A stretch of DNA of 62,774 bases, from contig JAEYNP010000109.1 in NCBI GenBank assembly GCA_023412495.1, positions 1 to 62,774 of the forward strand, read 5' to 3'. Source of the DNA: Pseudomonadota bacterium. Lineage in GTDB: Bacteria; Desulfobacterota; Desulfobulbia; Desulfobulbales; Desulfocapsaceae. The notes under the pieces were generated by a model that worked only from the letters and a program-made list of their open reading frames with translations, ran no database searches and was not told the origin of the DNA. How positions within the stretch are numbered: position 1 is the stretch's first letter; each line of letters opens with the position of its first letter. Below, one piece after another: positions 37,382 to 46,390 of this stretch. The translations under genes and the position numbers were made by a program.

Positions 37382-39664
37382 TTATGCCTGGTCGTCCGGC
37401 CGATAGAACCGCAGGCGCAGGGCATTGCCGACCACGGTGACCGAACTGAGGGCCATGGCCGCCCCGGCCAGCATGGGGTTGAGAGTCGGGCCGCCGAAGA
37501 TGGCCAGGAAACCGGCGGCAATCGGGATGCCGATGATGTTGAATGCAAAGGCCCAGAAGAGATTCTGCCTGATATTGGCGAGCGTCGCCCGGCTCAGCCC
37601 GATGGCCCGGCCGACGCCGGAGAGGTGCCCGGACATGAGGACGATATCCGCCGATTCCACCGCCACATCGATCCCCGTTCCCATGGCGATGCCGACGTCG
37701 GCCCGGGCCAGGGCGGGAGCGTCGTTGATCCCGTCGCCAATCATGGCGACCACACGCCCTTCCTGCTGCAGCCGCACGATCTCCTGTTCCTTGCTTTCCG
37801 GTAAAACGCCCGCGATCACCCTGTCAATACCCGCCTGCCGGGCGATGGCCTGCGCGGTCTTGGGATTGTCGCCCGTGAGCATCACCACCTCCACGCCCAT
37901 TGTCCGCAGGCGGCTGACGGTGTCACGGGCTTCGGCCTTCAGGGGGTCGGCGATGGTAAGCAACGCGGCGAATTCTCCGTCCAAGGCTAAATACAACACG
38001 GTCTTTCCCTGGTCGGAAAGATCCGCAGCCTGCTGCTCCAAGGAGCCGGTCAGACCGCTCAGGCCTCTTTCCTGCAGCAATTCTCGGTTGCCGATCAGCA
38101 CCTCGCGAATCTCTTCACCTACCGCAAGCCGCGCCTCGATGCCTCGGCCGGGCGTCGCCGCAAAGGATTGTGTAGCGGGCAGGGCGAGATCACGCTCCTC
38201 GGCAGCTTTCATGATTGCCTCGGCCAGAGGATGCTCCGAGCGGCTTTCCGCGCCGGCGGCGAGGGCGAGGATGAGATTCTCCTTCCCGATATATTCCCCT
38301 GCGGGGATTATATCGATCACCTGAGGCTTTCCAAGGGTCAGCGTGCCGGTTTTATCGAACACCACCGTACTTACCTTCTGGGCCAGTTCGAGCACCTCCC
38401 CCGTCTTGACCAGGACGCCCAGCTGCGCGCCCCGCCCGGTCCCGACCATGATCGAGGTTGGCGTGGCCAGCCCCATGGCGCAGGGACAGGCGATGACCAG
38501 CACGGCGATGAAGATCCGCAGGGCCCAGCTGAACTCCGCCCCGCCCACAACATACCAGCCAATTCCCACCACGGATGCCAGGGCGATAACCGTCGGGACG
38601 AAGTAGAAGCTTATCCTGTCGGCGAGGCTCGCGATCGGGGCCTTGGTTCCCTGGGCGTCCTGGACCAGGCGGATGATCCGGGCGAGCATGGTGTCCCGGC
38701 CGACATGGGCGGCGGTCATCACCAGCGCACCGTTTTTGTTGAGTGTTCCGCCGTAGATGGCATCCCCCGCTTTTTTCTTGACCGGCATGCTCTCGCCGGT
38801 CAGCATCGATTCGTCGACCGCCGATTCACCCTCGACGATCGTCCCGTCGACAGCGATCCGCTCCCCCGGCCGGACGAGCAGGCGGTCGCCGACTCGGATC
38901 TCGCTCACCGCCACTTGGCGCTGGCCGGCCCCGTCGAGCAGGGTCGCCGTCTCCGGGGCCAGCTGGATGAGGTGCCGGATAGCATCGGTGGTCTTCGCCT
39001 TCGACCGCGCCTCGAGATACTTGCCGAGCGAGATCATGGCGATCAGCATGGCGGCCGACTCGAAGTAGAGATCGTGGGCATGCGCTACAGGGTTATGCCC
39101 GAGAGCGATTTCCACCATGTTCCAGGTCGAATAGACGAAGGCCGCGCCGGTGCCGATGGCGATGAGGGAGTCCATGTTGGGCCCGCCCCGCAGCAGAGCG
39201 GGAATGCCGATCAGATAGAAATTCCGGCCGAGATAGAGGACGGGCAGGGTCAGGAAAAACTGGACGGCGGCATAGGCAAACGGCGACTTATCGGGACGGA
39301 TGGCCTCCGGCAGGGTGATGCCCAGCATATGCGCCATGGAAAATCCCATGATGAAGACTGCGAGGACAAAGACCGGGAGCAGCCTTTGTTTCATCGCCTG
39401 CAGCTGCCTGGCGGCCTGCTCGAACTGATCCCCTGCATCGAGCTCCGGGCCGGCCGTCCTGGCGGTGAAGCCGAGACCGGCGATGGCCTCCTCGATCTCC
39501 CGCACGCTGACACGGTCGGAATCGTAGCTGATCCTCGCCTGCTCTGTGGAGAGATTGACCGAGCATTGGGCAACCCCATCCATGTTGCCGACGACGCGTT
39601 CAATGCGGGCCGAGCATGCCGCACAGTGCATTCCTCCGATATCTGCTATATATTGTTCAGGCAT
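37382..39664 (-). CDS. copA: Copper-exporting P1B-type ATPase
   Basis: This 760-aa heavy-metal ATPase exports Cu(I) from the cytoplasm. A single N-terminal HMA domain has GMHCAAC (Cys14, Cys17). It is followed by eight TM helices, the TGES actuator motif, the CPC metal-translocation motif (ACPCAMGLATP), phosphorylated Asp437 in DKTGT, SEHPLAEA and the hinge GDGINDAPALA. CPC with the C-terminal TM motifs (YN, MSSVTVVGNALRL) indicates the P1B-1 Cu+ subgroup. A CopZ-like chaperone gene lies 1.2 kb away on the opposite strand. Confidence 0.95.
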   Translation of the reverse strand: MPEQYIADIGGMHCAACSARIERVVGNMDGVAQCSVNLSTEQARISYDSDRVSVREIEEAIAGLGFTARTAGPELDAGDQFEQAARQLQAMKQRLLPVFVLAVFIMGFSMAHMLGITLPEAIRPDKSPFAYAAVQFFLTLPVLYLGRNFYLIGIPALLRGGPNMDSLIAIGTGAAFVYSTWNMVEIALGHNPVAHAHDLYFESAAMLIAMISLGKYLEARSKAKTTDAIRHLIQLAPETATLLDGAGQRQVAVSEIRVGDRLLVRPGERIAVDGTIVEGESAVDESMLTGESMPVKKKAGDAIYGGTLNKNGALVMTAAHVGRDTMLARIIRLVQDAQGTKAPIASLADRISFYFVPTVIALASVVGIGWYVVGGAEFSWALRIFIAVLVIACPCAMGLATPTSIMVGTGRGAQLGVLVKTGEVLELAQKVSTVVFDKTGTLTLGKPQVIDIIPAGEYIGKENLILALAAGAESRSEHPLAEAIMKAAEERDLALPATQSFAATPGRGIEARLAVGEEIREVLIGNRELLQERGLSGLTGSLEQQAADLSDQGKTVLYLALDGEFAALLTIADPLKAEARDTVSRLRTMGVEVVMLTGDNPKTAQAIARQAGIDRVIAGVLPESKEQEIVRLQQEGRVVAMIGDGINDAPALARADVGIAMGTGIDVAVESADIVLMSGHLSGVGRAIGLSRATLANIRQNLFWAFAFNIIGIPIAAGFLAIFGGPTLNPMLAGAAMALSSVTVVGNALRLRFYRPDDQA

Positions 39665-39929
39665 AACAAGATGAAATGAAAGCTCCGGATCTTCGCAATC
39701 AATACAGAATTCGCGAAGGTATTACCCCTTGTGAGGTGTTTACAACTTGAGGCGTAAGTCTCCGGAATGGTAATGTTGGAAAAAATCGCACGAAATTCCT
39801 GTTCGGGTATAATAAAGCTCATCCGCCAAGGTGGCAACTTTGAGCATCAACTTCCCGATGCGCGCCGGAATTTTTACAAGAGCAACCTCCAATAGGGAAA
39901 ATCTTCATGACCGGGATATGTAATCTGAT

Positions 39930-39995
39930 ATCAGGCGGCTGAGCGCCCAAAGGCACCGCTGGCGGGAACCAGTCGCCCGACATTCAGTCCGTACG
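39930..39995 (+). other. Structured segment upstream of the methyltransferase
   Basis: GGCGGCT (39934-39940) can pair with AGTCGCC (39971-39977, one G-T pair). Inside, CGCC/GGCG and CTGG/CCAG can form alternative stems. The enclosed CCAAAGGCACCGC is not paired. It does not match a riboswitch class I know. The segment lies in the 356-bp gap before the methyltransferase frame and could be a leader element or only chance pairing. Confidence 0.3.
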
Positions 39996-40116
39996 ACAAA
40001 AGAACCAACTTCTATCCTCGGCTTTCAGCGCCGAAGAGAAGGAGCGAATCCGCGAAGGGGTCCGCAGGAAATATGCGGCGGTCTCTTTCTCGGCCGCAGG
40101 ATATTTCGCTTATCCG

Positions 40117-40758
40117 GTGGGCAAGGAAGGCGCGACGCGGCTGGGCTATCCGCAGGACCTCCTCGACGGGACCCCGGACGAGCTGATGAGTTCTTTCTGC
40201 GGCGTCGGCAACCCCTTCTCGGTGGCCCCGCTCGAGGAAGGCAGCGTTATTTTGGACATCGGCTGCGGTGCCGGGTTTGACCTCGCCTGCGCTGCCCGCA
40301 GGACAGGCGCCGCGGGCAGCGTGTACGGCGTGGATGTTTCTCCGGAAATGGTCGGGAGAACGGAGGCCAATCTCGCCGCCATGGGGATAAAAAACGCTCA
40401 GGTAAAGACTATTTCCTCGGAGACTCTGCCTTTTGCCGAACTCACCTTCGATACGGTCATTTCCAACGGGGTCATCAACCTCTCGCCGGACAAGCCGCGG
40501 CTTTTCGCGGAAATTTACCGGGTCCTGAAGCCGGGCGGCCGGCTGCAGTTCGCCGACATCGTCCTGGAGAAGGAACTGCCTCCCCATCTGGCCGCAAATG
40601 TCGAATCGTGGTCGCAGTGAATAGGCGGCGCGATCTCCGGTGGAGATCAGCTCCTGCTGATGCAGCAGGTCGGATTCAAGGATGTCCGCCACCATGGCAA
40701 CACCTCGGTCAAAACCTCGGAATACACGGTTGGGGCCGTGTTTTCCGGGACGAAGTAG
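40117..40758 (+). CDS. ArsM-like SAM methyltransferase, probable selenoprotein (in-frame UGA)
   Basis: A class I methyltransferase: LDIGCGAGFDLACAA is the SAM motif, then VYGVDVSPEMV, SNGVINLSPDK and RVLKPGGRLQFADIVL, as in arsenite methyltransferase-like proteins. The frame meets TGA at 40618 right after ESWSQ, then continues in the same phase for 45 codons (IGGAISGGDQ ... TVGAVFSGTK) to TAG at 40756. This is the expected C-terminal part of the family. TGA falls where relatives have the arsenic-binding Cys (WxxC..GA). A 7-bp hairpin GATCTCC-GGT-GGAGATC starts 11 bases after it and its loop begins with G, as in bacterial SECIS elements. Family-like sequence in frame (EKERIREGVRRKYAAVS) begins near 40030 but has no ATG, GTG or TTG. 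The true start is unclear, so a degraded 5' end is possible. Confidence 0.7.
40632..40648 (+). promoter_or_regulatory. Candidate bacterial SECIS hairpin
   Basis: A perfect 7-bp stem GATCTCC/GGAGATC with loop GGT lies just 3' of the in-frame UGA at 40618-40620. There are 18 bases between UGA and the apical loop, and G is the first loop base. This fits the known bacterial SECIS pattern read by SelB. Confidence 0.6.
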
Positions 40759-40842
40759 CCGCCGTCGGGAACATAGTGTTGGAACATCCGGAAATTGTTA
40801 ACACGGCAGTTAATACAGCCCCCTCACAGGCAAGGAGAACGT

Positions 40843-41040
40843 ATGGAAACCCTGAAAGTAAAAGGAATGAGCTGCGAGCATTGCGTCGCTTCGGTGAAAA
40901 AAGCGCTGGAAAACATCCCGGGCCTGTCTCAAGTGAACGTAAACCTTCAAGCGGGCGAGGCGACCTTTGCCAATGCCGGTGCCGATCGCGGGAAGATCCG
41001 CGAGGCAATCAAGAAAATCGGCTTCGAGCCGGGCGAATAG
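40843..41040 (+). CDS. Heavy-metal-associated (CopZ-like) metallochaperone
   Basis: This 65-aa single HMA domain carries the metal motif GMSCEHC (CxxC at residues 10-13). The KIGFEPGE end completes the beta-alpha-beta-beta-alpha-beta fold. It would bind Cu(I) or another soft metal in the cytoplasm and pass it on, for example to the nearby CopA. AAGGAGAACGT precedes the ATG. It follows the methyltransferase by 84 bases on the same strand, suggesting a small metal/metalloid operon. Confidence 0.9.
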   Translation: METLKVKGMSCEHCVASVKKALENIPGLSQVNVNLQAGEATFANAGADRGKIREAIKKIGFEPGE

Positions 41041-41044
41041 CTTC

Positions 41045-41200
41045 AGAACTGAGGACTGAGGACTGAGGACTGAGGACTGAGGACTGAGGACTGAGGACTG
41101 AGGACTGAGGACTGAGGACTGAGGAAAGGTAAAACGGCCATGTGCTGAAGGAAAGGAAAATTACTCAGTCCTCATCGCTCAGTCCTCAGTCCTTCCCTTT
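41045..41200. repeat. GGACTGA tandem array with inverted arm at a convergent junction
   Basis: About ten head-to-tail copies of the 7-mer GGACTGA (41049-41124) are followed after about 40 bases by the complement (TCAGTCCTCATCGCTCAGTCCTCAGTCC). The two arms can form a very long hairpin. It fills the gap between the CopZ-like gene and the minus-strand Sel1 gene and could terminate both. Copy number is likely to vary between strains. Confidence 0.85.
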
Positions 41201-41719
41201 TCATCCCTGTCCAGCCATCTTCTCTTTCAACTCCTTCACGTATCCCGTGGCCGTCGGATGGCCCTTCCGCTCCGCGAGTTGCCACCAGTAGAGCGCCATC
41301 CGATAATCCTTCTTCACCCCCAGCCCTTTTGCATACATCAGGCCGATGCTGATATGGGCGTCGGTGTACCCCTGTTCGGCGGCACGCTGGAAACACTGTA
41401 CCGCAGTTTTGTGGCACTGTTCACCGCCCTTCCCGCTGTTATAGAGCATGCCCAGCACGAGGTTGGCATGGGCAATGATTTTCGCATCGGCTCCAGGTTG
41501 ATCGATGACCCGCTGGTACCAGTATCTCGCCTTGGCAAAATCCCGTTCCACACCTTTGCCGGCAAGATAGAGATGGCCGATATAGCTCTGGGCATTGCAG
41601 TCGCCTCGGTCCGCCTTCTCGAGTAGCCCCGGGGAAAGCTCGGCGAAACATGGTTCCGAATACAGCAGCACCAGCGCAAAAAGCATTGCCGAAAGTGTCA
41701 ACAACCGATCGATCAGCAT
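41201..41719 (-). CDS. Sel1-repeat periplasmic protein
   Basis: This protein of about 172 aa has an N-terminal signal peptide (LLTLSAMLFALVLLYSEPCFAE). It then has three to four SEL1/TPR-like repeats: QSYIGHLYLAGKGVERDFAKARYWYQR, LVLGMLYNSGKGGEQCHKTAVQCFQRAAEQG and ISIGLMYAKGLGVKKDYRMALYWWQLAERKG. Such proteins mediate protein-protein contacts in signalling or envelope processes. The ATG at 41719 has AGAGGAT eight bases upstream. A longer frame begins at 41803 but would place basic residues before the signal peptide. Confidence 0.85.
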   Translation of the reverse strand: MLIDRLLTLSAMLFALVLLYSEPCFAELSPGLLEKADRGDCNAQSYIGHLYLAGKGVERDFAKARYWYQRVIDQPGADAKIIAHANLVLGMLYNSGKGGEQCHKTAVQCFQRAAEQGYTDAHISIGLMYAKGLGVKKDYRMALYWWQLAERKGHPTATGYVKELKEKMAGQG

Positions 41720-41829
41720 CAAAGATCCTCTTTTTCTACCCGTGTAGATTTTTTTTTTGCATGCACGCGTTTTCCAATACCGTGTTCCACAAGTAAAAGT
41801 CATATCCCTACCGACCGAAAGTTACAACA

Positions 41830-42192
41830 GTAAAAATTGGACAGAAATTGATATTAGTTCCCATCTTCAACGCTTTGCCGATGAACTCCTCCCTTGCCTC
41901 ATGATGATTTATTTGACGAACATCGCGGAGACATGAGAGAATTTTTAAAACAAAGCTCCTATTGCGAGGCCGGGCGTCAGTCTTAGCCAGGTATTGTCAA
42001 TAATCGCAATATGTTTACTTATTAACTTCAGACCTGCTCTTTCACAGGAGAAAACTGAACACCAAAAGCTTACCGCCGTCCTTTTCGGCCCCTCGAGTTT
42101 GGCTCATCCGGTTTTCGGTTTGTTCAAGAGGAAGAGAGGCAGCAGCTACTATTCAAGGTAATATTCATATTCGAACAGGTAGGGAGAATATC
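41830..42192. other. Divergent regulatory gap before the type I secretion operon
   Basis: No gene is visible. A weak promoter candidate for the + strand is TTGTCA (41994-41999), 17 bases, ACTTAT. A CCTG...CAGG hairpin follows near 42033-42049. The gap precedes the TolC-like gene and probably holds its control region, which would be the start of the Lap-type operon. Confidence 0.3.
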
Positions 42193-43599
42193 ATGAAATG
42201 GCGCAAAGTTATAACAATGACAGTCATCGGAGGAGCTCTAACGTTAACCGCCGGCAGCCCCCAGGCGGAAACCCTTCGTGAGGCAATTCAAGAAATGCTT
42301 CAGACTCACCCCGAAGTCAGAAGCGATGCTTACAACAAATTAGGACGGGAGGAGGAGGTCAAACAGGCGAGATCAGGCTACCTGCCGACTGTTGATTTCA
42401 ATGCCGGATACGGCGTCCAGGACGTCCAGGAACCCTTCGACGACACCCTGCATCCGCGGCTGTACACTCTCGGTCTGAGACAAAATGTCTTCGCCGGCCT
42501 GTCGACCATGAACGAAGTTGACCGCCAGCAGGCCCGCGTTCGATCGGCCGCCTATCGCCTGCAGGGCACCTCGGAAAATACCGCGCTCCGGACGTCCCAG
42601 GTCTATTTGAACGTCCTGCGCCAGCAAGAACTGGTGCGTCTGGCCGAAGAGAACCGTAACACTCATCTGCGCATTGCCGACCAGATCAAAATGCGCAGCG
42701 ATTCCGGCGTGGCGAGCAAGGCGGACAGCGACCAGGTCACCGGCCGCGTGTCGCTCGCCGAGTCCAACGTCGTTGTCGCCAAAACCAATCTGGTCGACGC
42801 CCAAACCAACTATCTCGCTGTTATCGGCCGTCTGCCCGGCGATCTGCAGCGCCCCGAGCCGCCGTTTGCCATGATGCCGGCTTCGGTCGAACAGGCTATC
42901 GATGACGCCGTCAAATCCCACCCGACTCTGAAATCGGCCAACGCCGACCTCGAGGCCAGGCAGGAGCAGCGCGAGGTTGCGGCCGCTCCGTTCATGCCCA
43001 TCGTCGATATCGAGGTAGACCAGAACTGGAACGAGGATTTCGACCTGGATGAAGGCAAGGAGCACAGCCTGATCGCCCTGGTAAGGCTGCGGTATAACCT
43101 CTTCCGCGGCTTCAGGGATCAGGCCCGCAGAGCCGAGACCACGCATCTCGTCAGCGAGGCTCGGGAAATCCGCAACAATACGCAACGGCAGGTCGAGGAA
43201 TCCATGCGACTCTCCTGGATGGCCTACCAGGCAGTGCAGGACAGGATAAACTATCTGGAACAGCGTGTAGCCGCCACCACGGAGACCGCCGATGCCTACA
43301 CCAAACAGTTCAACCTCGGCAAACGAACCCTGCTTGACGTGCTCGATACCGAAGCCGAAGTCATCGACGCCAAGCGGGCCCTGGTCGAGGCCCGTTACGA
43401 TGGGCTCTATGCGCAGTACCGCATCCTGAACAGCATGGGGTTGCTGGTCAAATCCTTTGACCTGCAGTGGCCGAAAGAGAGCCGGGTGGACGAGCAGGAT
43501 GACCGGAAGGCCCAAGAAGGCGAGAAGGATTCCAAGATCAAGATCGGCACGGAAATCAAGACCTTCGAAGACCTGAAAAACTACAACCTGGCCGGCTAG
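42193..43599 (+). CDS. TolC-family outer-membrane channel of a type I secretion system
   Basis: This 468-aa protein with signal peptide (TMTVIGGALTLTAGSPQA) has the TolC/LapE coiled helical repeats. Each half begins with a REAIQEMLQTHPEV or QAIDDAVKSHPTL segment, and RYNLFRGF and FNLGKRTLLDVLDTEAEV are typical of agglutination-protein exporters. It forms the outer-membrane duct for a type-I-secreted protein. GGGAGAATATC precedes the ATG. A strong hairpin separates it from the LapG-like gene. The ABC exporter and adaptor follow at 47-50 kb. Confidence 0.9.
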   Translation: MKWRKVITMTVIGGALTLTAGSPQAETLREAIQEMLQTHPEVRSDAYNKLGREEEVKQARSGYLPTVDFNAGYGVQDVQEPFDDTLHPRLYTLGLRQNVFAGLSTMNEVDRQQARVRSAAYRLQGTSENTALRTSQVYLNVLRQQELVRLAEENRNTHLRIADQIKMRSDSGVASKADSDQVTGRVSLAESNVVVAKTNLVDAQTNYLAVIGRLPGDLQRPEPPFAMMPASVEQAIDDAVKSHPTLKSANADLEARQEQREVAAAPFMPIVDIEVDQNWNEDFDLDEGKEHSLIALVRLRYNLFRGFRDQARRAETTHLVSEAREIRNNTQRQVEESMRLSWMAYQAVQDRINYLEQRVAATTETADAYTKQFNLGKRTLLDVLDTEAEVIDAKRALVEARYDGLYAQYRILNSMGLLVKSFDLQWPKESRVDEQDDRKAQEGEKDSKIKIGTEIKTFEDLKNYNLAG

Positions 43600-43613
43600 T
43601 TGCCGGTCCGCGA

Positions 43614-43646
43614 AATCGGGCCGGACGGCGATATCCCGGCCCGATT
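43614..43646 (+). promoter_or_regulatory. Intercistronic hairpin after the TolC-like gene
   Basis: A perfect 11-bp inverted repeat AATCGGGCCGG/CCGGCCCGATT with an 11-base loop follows the TolC-like stop. It has no T-tract, so it looks like a message stabiliser or partial terminator. It also argues that translation of the next gene starts after it, at 43651 or later, not at 43600. Confidence 0.6.
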
Positions 43647-43650
43647 CCTC

Positions 43651-44421
43651 ATGAAGGAATCTCGGCGCCCCAAGATGACCACCCCCCCCGACGCGCCAAC
43701 TGCATTCATCACCCCCTATATTTTTCTTCTTCGCCTACGCTTTTCTCGCTTCACCCACCTGCCCCGGCTCCTTGCCGGAGGCTTTTCCTGCATCGCCTCC
43801 ACCCTCTTGCTGGCAGCCCTCCTGATTGCCGCAGGAGATAATTTCACCCTCGATGCCGCCGTACTCGACGCGGCCGAGAAAAAATTCGGAGCCCGGTCCC
43901 GAGACAGCCTCCTCTCCTGGCAGCAGTTCATTCGCGACGACGACGCCACGGATGACCTGCAGCGGCTGGAGAAAGTCAACAGCTTTTTCAACAGGTTCAC
44001 CTTCGTCAGCGACATCATCCACTGGTCGCAGAAGGACTACTGGGCCACGCCCATCGAATTCATCGCCAGCGACGGCGGCGACTGCGAGGATTTCGCCTTG
44101 GCCAAATACTTCACCTTGAAACTCCTCGGCGTTGCCGAGGAAAAACTGCATCTGACCTACGTCAAGGCCGTCAGCCTCAATCAAGCTCATATGGTCCTGA
44201 CCTACTATGAAAAACCGGGGGCGGTGCCGCTGGTGCTCGACAACTTGATCGATGCCATCGAACCCGCAACCAGAAGAACCGATCTCCTGCCGGTCTACAC
44301 CTTCAACGGCTCCGGACTGTGGCTGGCAAAGGAACGAGGCAAGGGCAACATGGTCGGTAGAAGCGACCGGCTGAAACTGTGGAACGACCTGCTGGACCGC
44401 ATGCCCACCGGCCTAAAATGA
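43651..44421 (+). CDS. lapG: LapG-like transglutaminase-like cysteine protease
   Basis: This protein of about 256 aa of the BTLCP family has an N-terminal membrane or signal segment (LLAGGFSCIASTLLLAALLIAAG). The catalytic triad is Cys145 (GGDCEDFALAKY), His180 (AHMVLTYY) and Asp197 (LVLDNL). The WQQFIRD and INSFFNRFTFVSDI-like start is typical of LapG. In the known system, LapG in the periplasm cuts the N terminus of a giant adhesin, releasing cells from a surface, unless held by LapD. The LapD-like gene follows after 10 bases. Start 43651 versus 43675 is uncertain as neither has a good ribosome site. Confidence 0.88.
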   Translation: MKESRRPKMTTPPDAPTAFITPYIFLLRLRFSRFTHLPRLLAGGFSCIASTLLLAALLIAAGDNFTLDAAVLDAAEKKFGARSRDSLLSWQQFIRDDDATDDLQRLEKVNSFFNRFTFVSDIIHWSQKDYWATPIEFIASDGGDCEDFALAKYFTLKLLGVAEEKLHLTYVKAVSLNQAHMVLTYYEKPGAVPLVLDNLIDAIEPATRRTDLLPVYTFNGSGLWLAKERGKGNMVGRSDRLKLWNDLLDRMPTGLK

Positions 44422-44431
44422 GGATGAGCAT

Positions 44432-46390
44432 ATGACCCTGTACAGACAACTGCTGACACTGACCTTTGTACTGTTTCTCGCGCTGTTCGCAGCCACCTGG
44501 CTGGTCAAGCTCCGGACCACCCTGAGCTTTCTCGAGAACCAGCTCGAGTCGCATGCCCAGGACACCGCAACCTCCCTGGGCCTCTCCATCTCTCCGCATC
44601 TGATCGAAAAAGATCTCGCCACGGTCGAAACCATGATCAATGCGGTCTTCGATCGCGGGTATTACCAGGCGATCCTGCTCACCGACCTGGACGGGAAGAC
44701 CCTGATCGAAAAGAGCCTGGAAGTGACGATCAGCGACGTCCCTGACTGGTTCATCCGACTCATCCCCATCAGAACGCCGCGGGCCGGCACCCTGCTCACC
44801 GCGGGCTGGAACCAGATGGGCCACCTCCATGTGGAAAGCCATCCCGGCTATGCCTACAAGGCCCTCTGGGATGCGACCGTCAAAATGACCAAGGTCTTCG
44901 GCATCACTGCGTTCCTGGTCCTGACCCTCGGAGCATTCGGCCTGCGCCTGCTGCTCGTCCCGCTGCGGAAGGTCGAGCAGCAGGCACAGGACCTCTGCAG
45001 GAAGCGGTACACCTTTCAGGAAAAGCTGCCCAGAACCCGGGAGCTGCGCCGGGTGGTGGTGGCACTGAACACCATGACCGGCAAGGTCAAGCAGATGTTC
45101 GACGAACAGGCACAGCTGGCAGAGAAACTGCGGAAGAGCGCCTATACGGATACCTTGACCGGCCTCGGCAACAGGCGCTACCTGGAGAGCCAGGTAGCAG
45201 CCCGCATGGCGGGCGACGGTACCGCCGTGAAAGGAGCTTTTCTCCTTGTTCAGATTGATGATCTCCAGGAGCTCAACCAGAAGAAGAGTTATGAGTTCTC
45301 CGACCGGCTCCTGCAGAATGTGGCGAGTTTACTGCGCGAGGCGACCCGCGAGGCGAAGCACTCGGCCCTTTCGCGCCTCTCCGGCGGCAGCTTTGCGGTT
45401 TTCCTGCCCGGCGCGACCACAGATGACGCCGAGGGTATCGCCAAGAAAATAACGGCGGGATTCACGGTACTTGCCGCGGAAAACGTCGGTTACCCGGCAA
45501 ACGTGGGGCATACAGGCGGGGTCGTCTACAAAAAGGCAACAGGACTCGAGCAACTCCTCTCCCTTGCCGATCGGCAATTGAGTTCCGCAAAAAACCAGGG
45601 ACCCAATAGCCTGCAGATAGCCCCGCTCCCCACCGAACCAAAGGGCCTGCCCTTGGGCAAACAGCAGTGGCGCCGGCTTCTCGACCACATCGTCGACAAA
45701 AGAGGAATTGACTTTTTCCGCCAGTCCGTAGTGGACAGCCGCTACCTTGAACAGGTGATGCACCTGGAAATCCTCGCCAGGATCACCATGCAGGGCGGCG
45801 AGATACTCAACGCCGGCCTTTTCATTCCCTTAGCGGAACAGTTGCGGAAAATTTCGGCAATCGACAGGATCGTCCTGGAGAAGGTGTTGCAGATCTCCCC
45901 GGCCAGGTTGCCGGGGGAACTGGCAGTGAACATTTCTCCAACCTCCCTCAAGGATGCTGCCTTTGCCGAATGGCTCTTCAACGAGCTCGAGAGACGGCGG
46001 GCCACAGCCCCGAAGATCATCTTCGAGTTCGCCGAATGTCACGCAACCCGAGAATTGGCGATGCTCCGGGATTTCGCAGGAAGGGTGAAGGCTTTGGGAC
46101 ATAATGTCGGCATCGATCATGTCGGCCAGAGCTTTGCCAACTTCGGCTATCTGAAATCGCTGCAGCCGAAATACATAAAAATCGACCGGGCTTTTACCGA
46201 TGAACTGAAAAAAGGCGACAGTGACAGTCAGTTTTTCATAGGATCGCTGACCGGAGTCGCCCACAGCCTCGATATCCAGGTCATCGCGGAAGCAGTGGAA
46301 GAGGCTGGACAACTCGACATGCTCCGCGAACTCGGCCTCGACGGCATCCAGGGATATCTTATCGATACGCCGAGTGCACTTGGAAAATAA
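44432..46390 (+). CDS. lapD: LapD-like c-di-GMP receptor with degenerate GGDEF and EAL domains
   Basis: This 652-aa inner-membrane protein has TM1 (residues about 5-26) and then a LapD/MoxY periplasmic domain whose dimer would hold LapG. TM2 (about 150-175) and HAMP are followed by a GGDEF-like domain with SGGSF in place of GGDEF, then an EAL-like domain with LEILARI in place of EALxR and IDHVGQSFANF. Both enzyme motifs are degenerate, so it should bind c-di-GMP without making or cutting it. It is directly downstream of lapG. GAGGATGAG precedes the ATG. Confidence 0.9.
   Translation: MTLYRQLLTLTFVLFLALFAATWLVKLRTTLSFLENQLESHAQDTATSLGLSISPHLIEKDLATVETMINAVFDRGYYQAILLTDLDGKTLIEKSLEVTISDVPDWFIRLIPIRTPRAGTLLTAGWNQMGHLHVESHPGYAYKALWDATVKMTKVFGITAFLVLTLGAFGLRLLLVPLRKVEQQAQDLCRKRYTFQEKLPRTRELRRVVVALNTMTGKVKQMFDEQAQLAEKLRKSAYTDTLTGLGNRRYLESQVAARMAGDGTAVKGAFLLVQIDDLQELNQKKSYEFSDRLLQNVASLLREATREAKHSALSRLSGGSFAVFLPGATTDDAEGIAKKITAGFTVLAAENVGYPANVGHTGGVVYKKATGLEQLLSLADRQLSSAKNQGPNSLQIAPLPTEPKGLPLGKQQWRRLLDHIVDKRGIDFFRQSVVDSRYLEQVMHLEILARITMQGGEILNAGLFIPLAEQLRKISAIDRIVLEKVLQISPARLPGELAVNISPTSLKDAAFAEWLFNELERRRATAPKIIFEFAECHATRELAMLRDFAGRVKALGHNVGIDHVGQSFANFGYLKSLQPKYIKIDRAFTDELKKGDSDSQFFIGSLTGVAHSLDIQVIAEAVEEAGQLDMLRELGLDGIQGYLIDTPSALGK

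Noticed and set aside
39907..39942. ATG at 39907 as start of the methyltransferase with a second UGA
   Set aside because: It would need another UGA read-through at 39940 without a matching hairpin and before any conserved sequence.
40618..40620. TGA as a simple frameshift or true stop
   Set aside because: The frame is unchanged after the TGA, the following 45 codons look family-like, and a SECIS-type hairpin follows. Selenocysteine explains it better, though a nonsense mutation in a decaying gene is still possible because the 5' end lacks a start.
41049..41124. CRISPR array
   Set aside because: The repeats are 7-mers in direct tandem without spacers.
43600..43650. TTG at 43600 as start of the LapG-like protein
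   Set aside because: It directly follows the TolC-like stop, lies before a strong hairpin and has no ribosome site.
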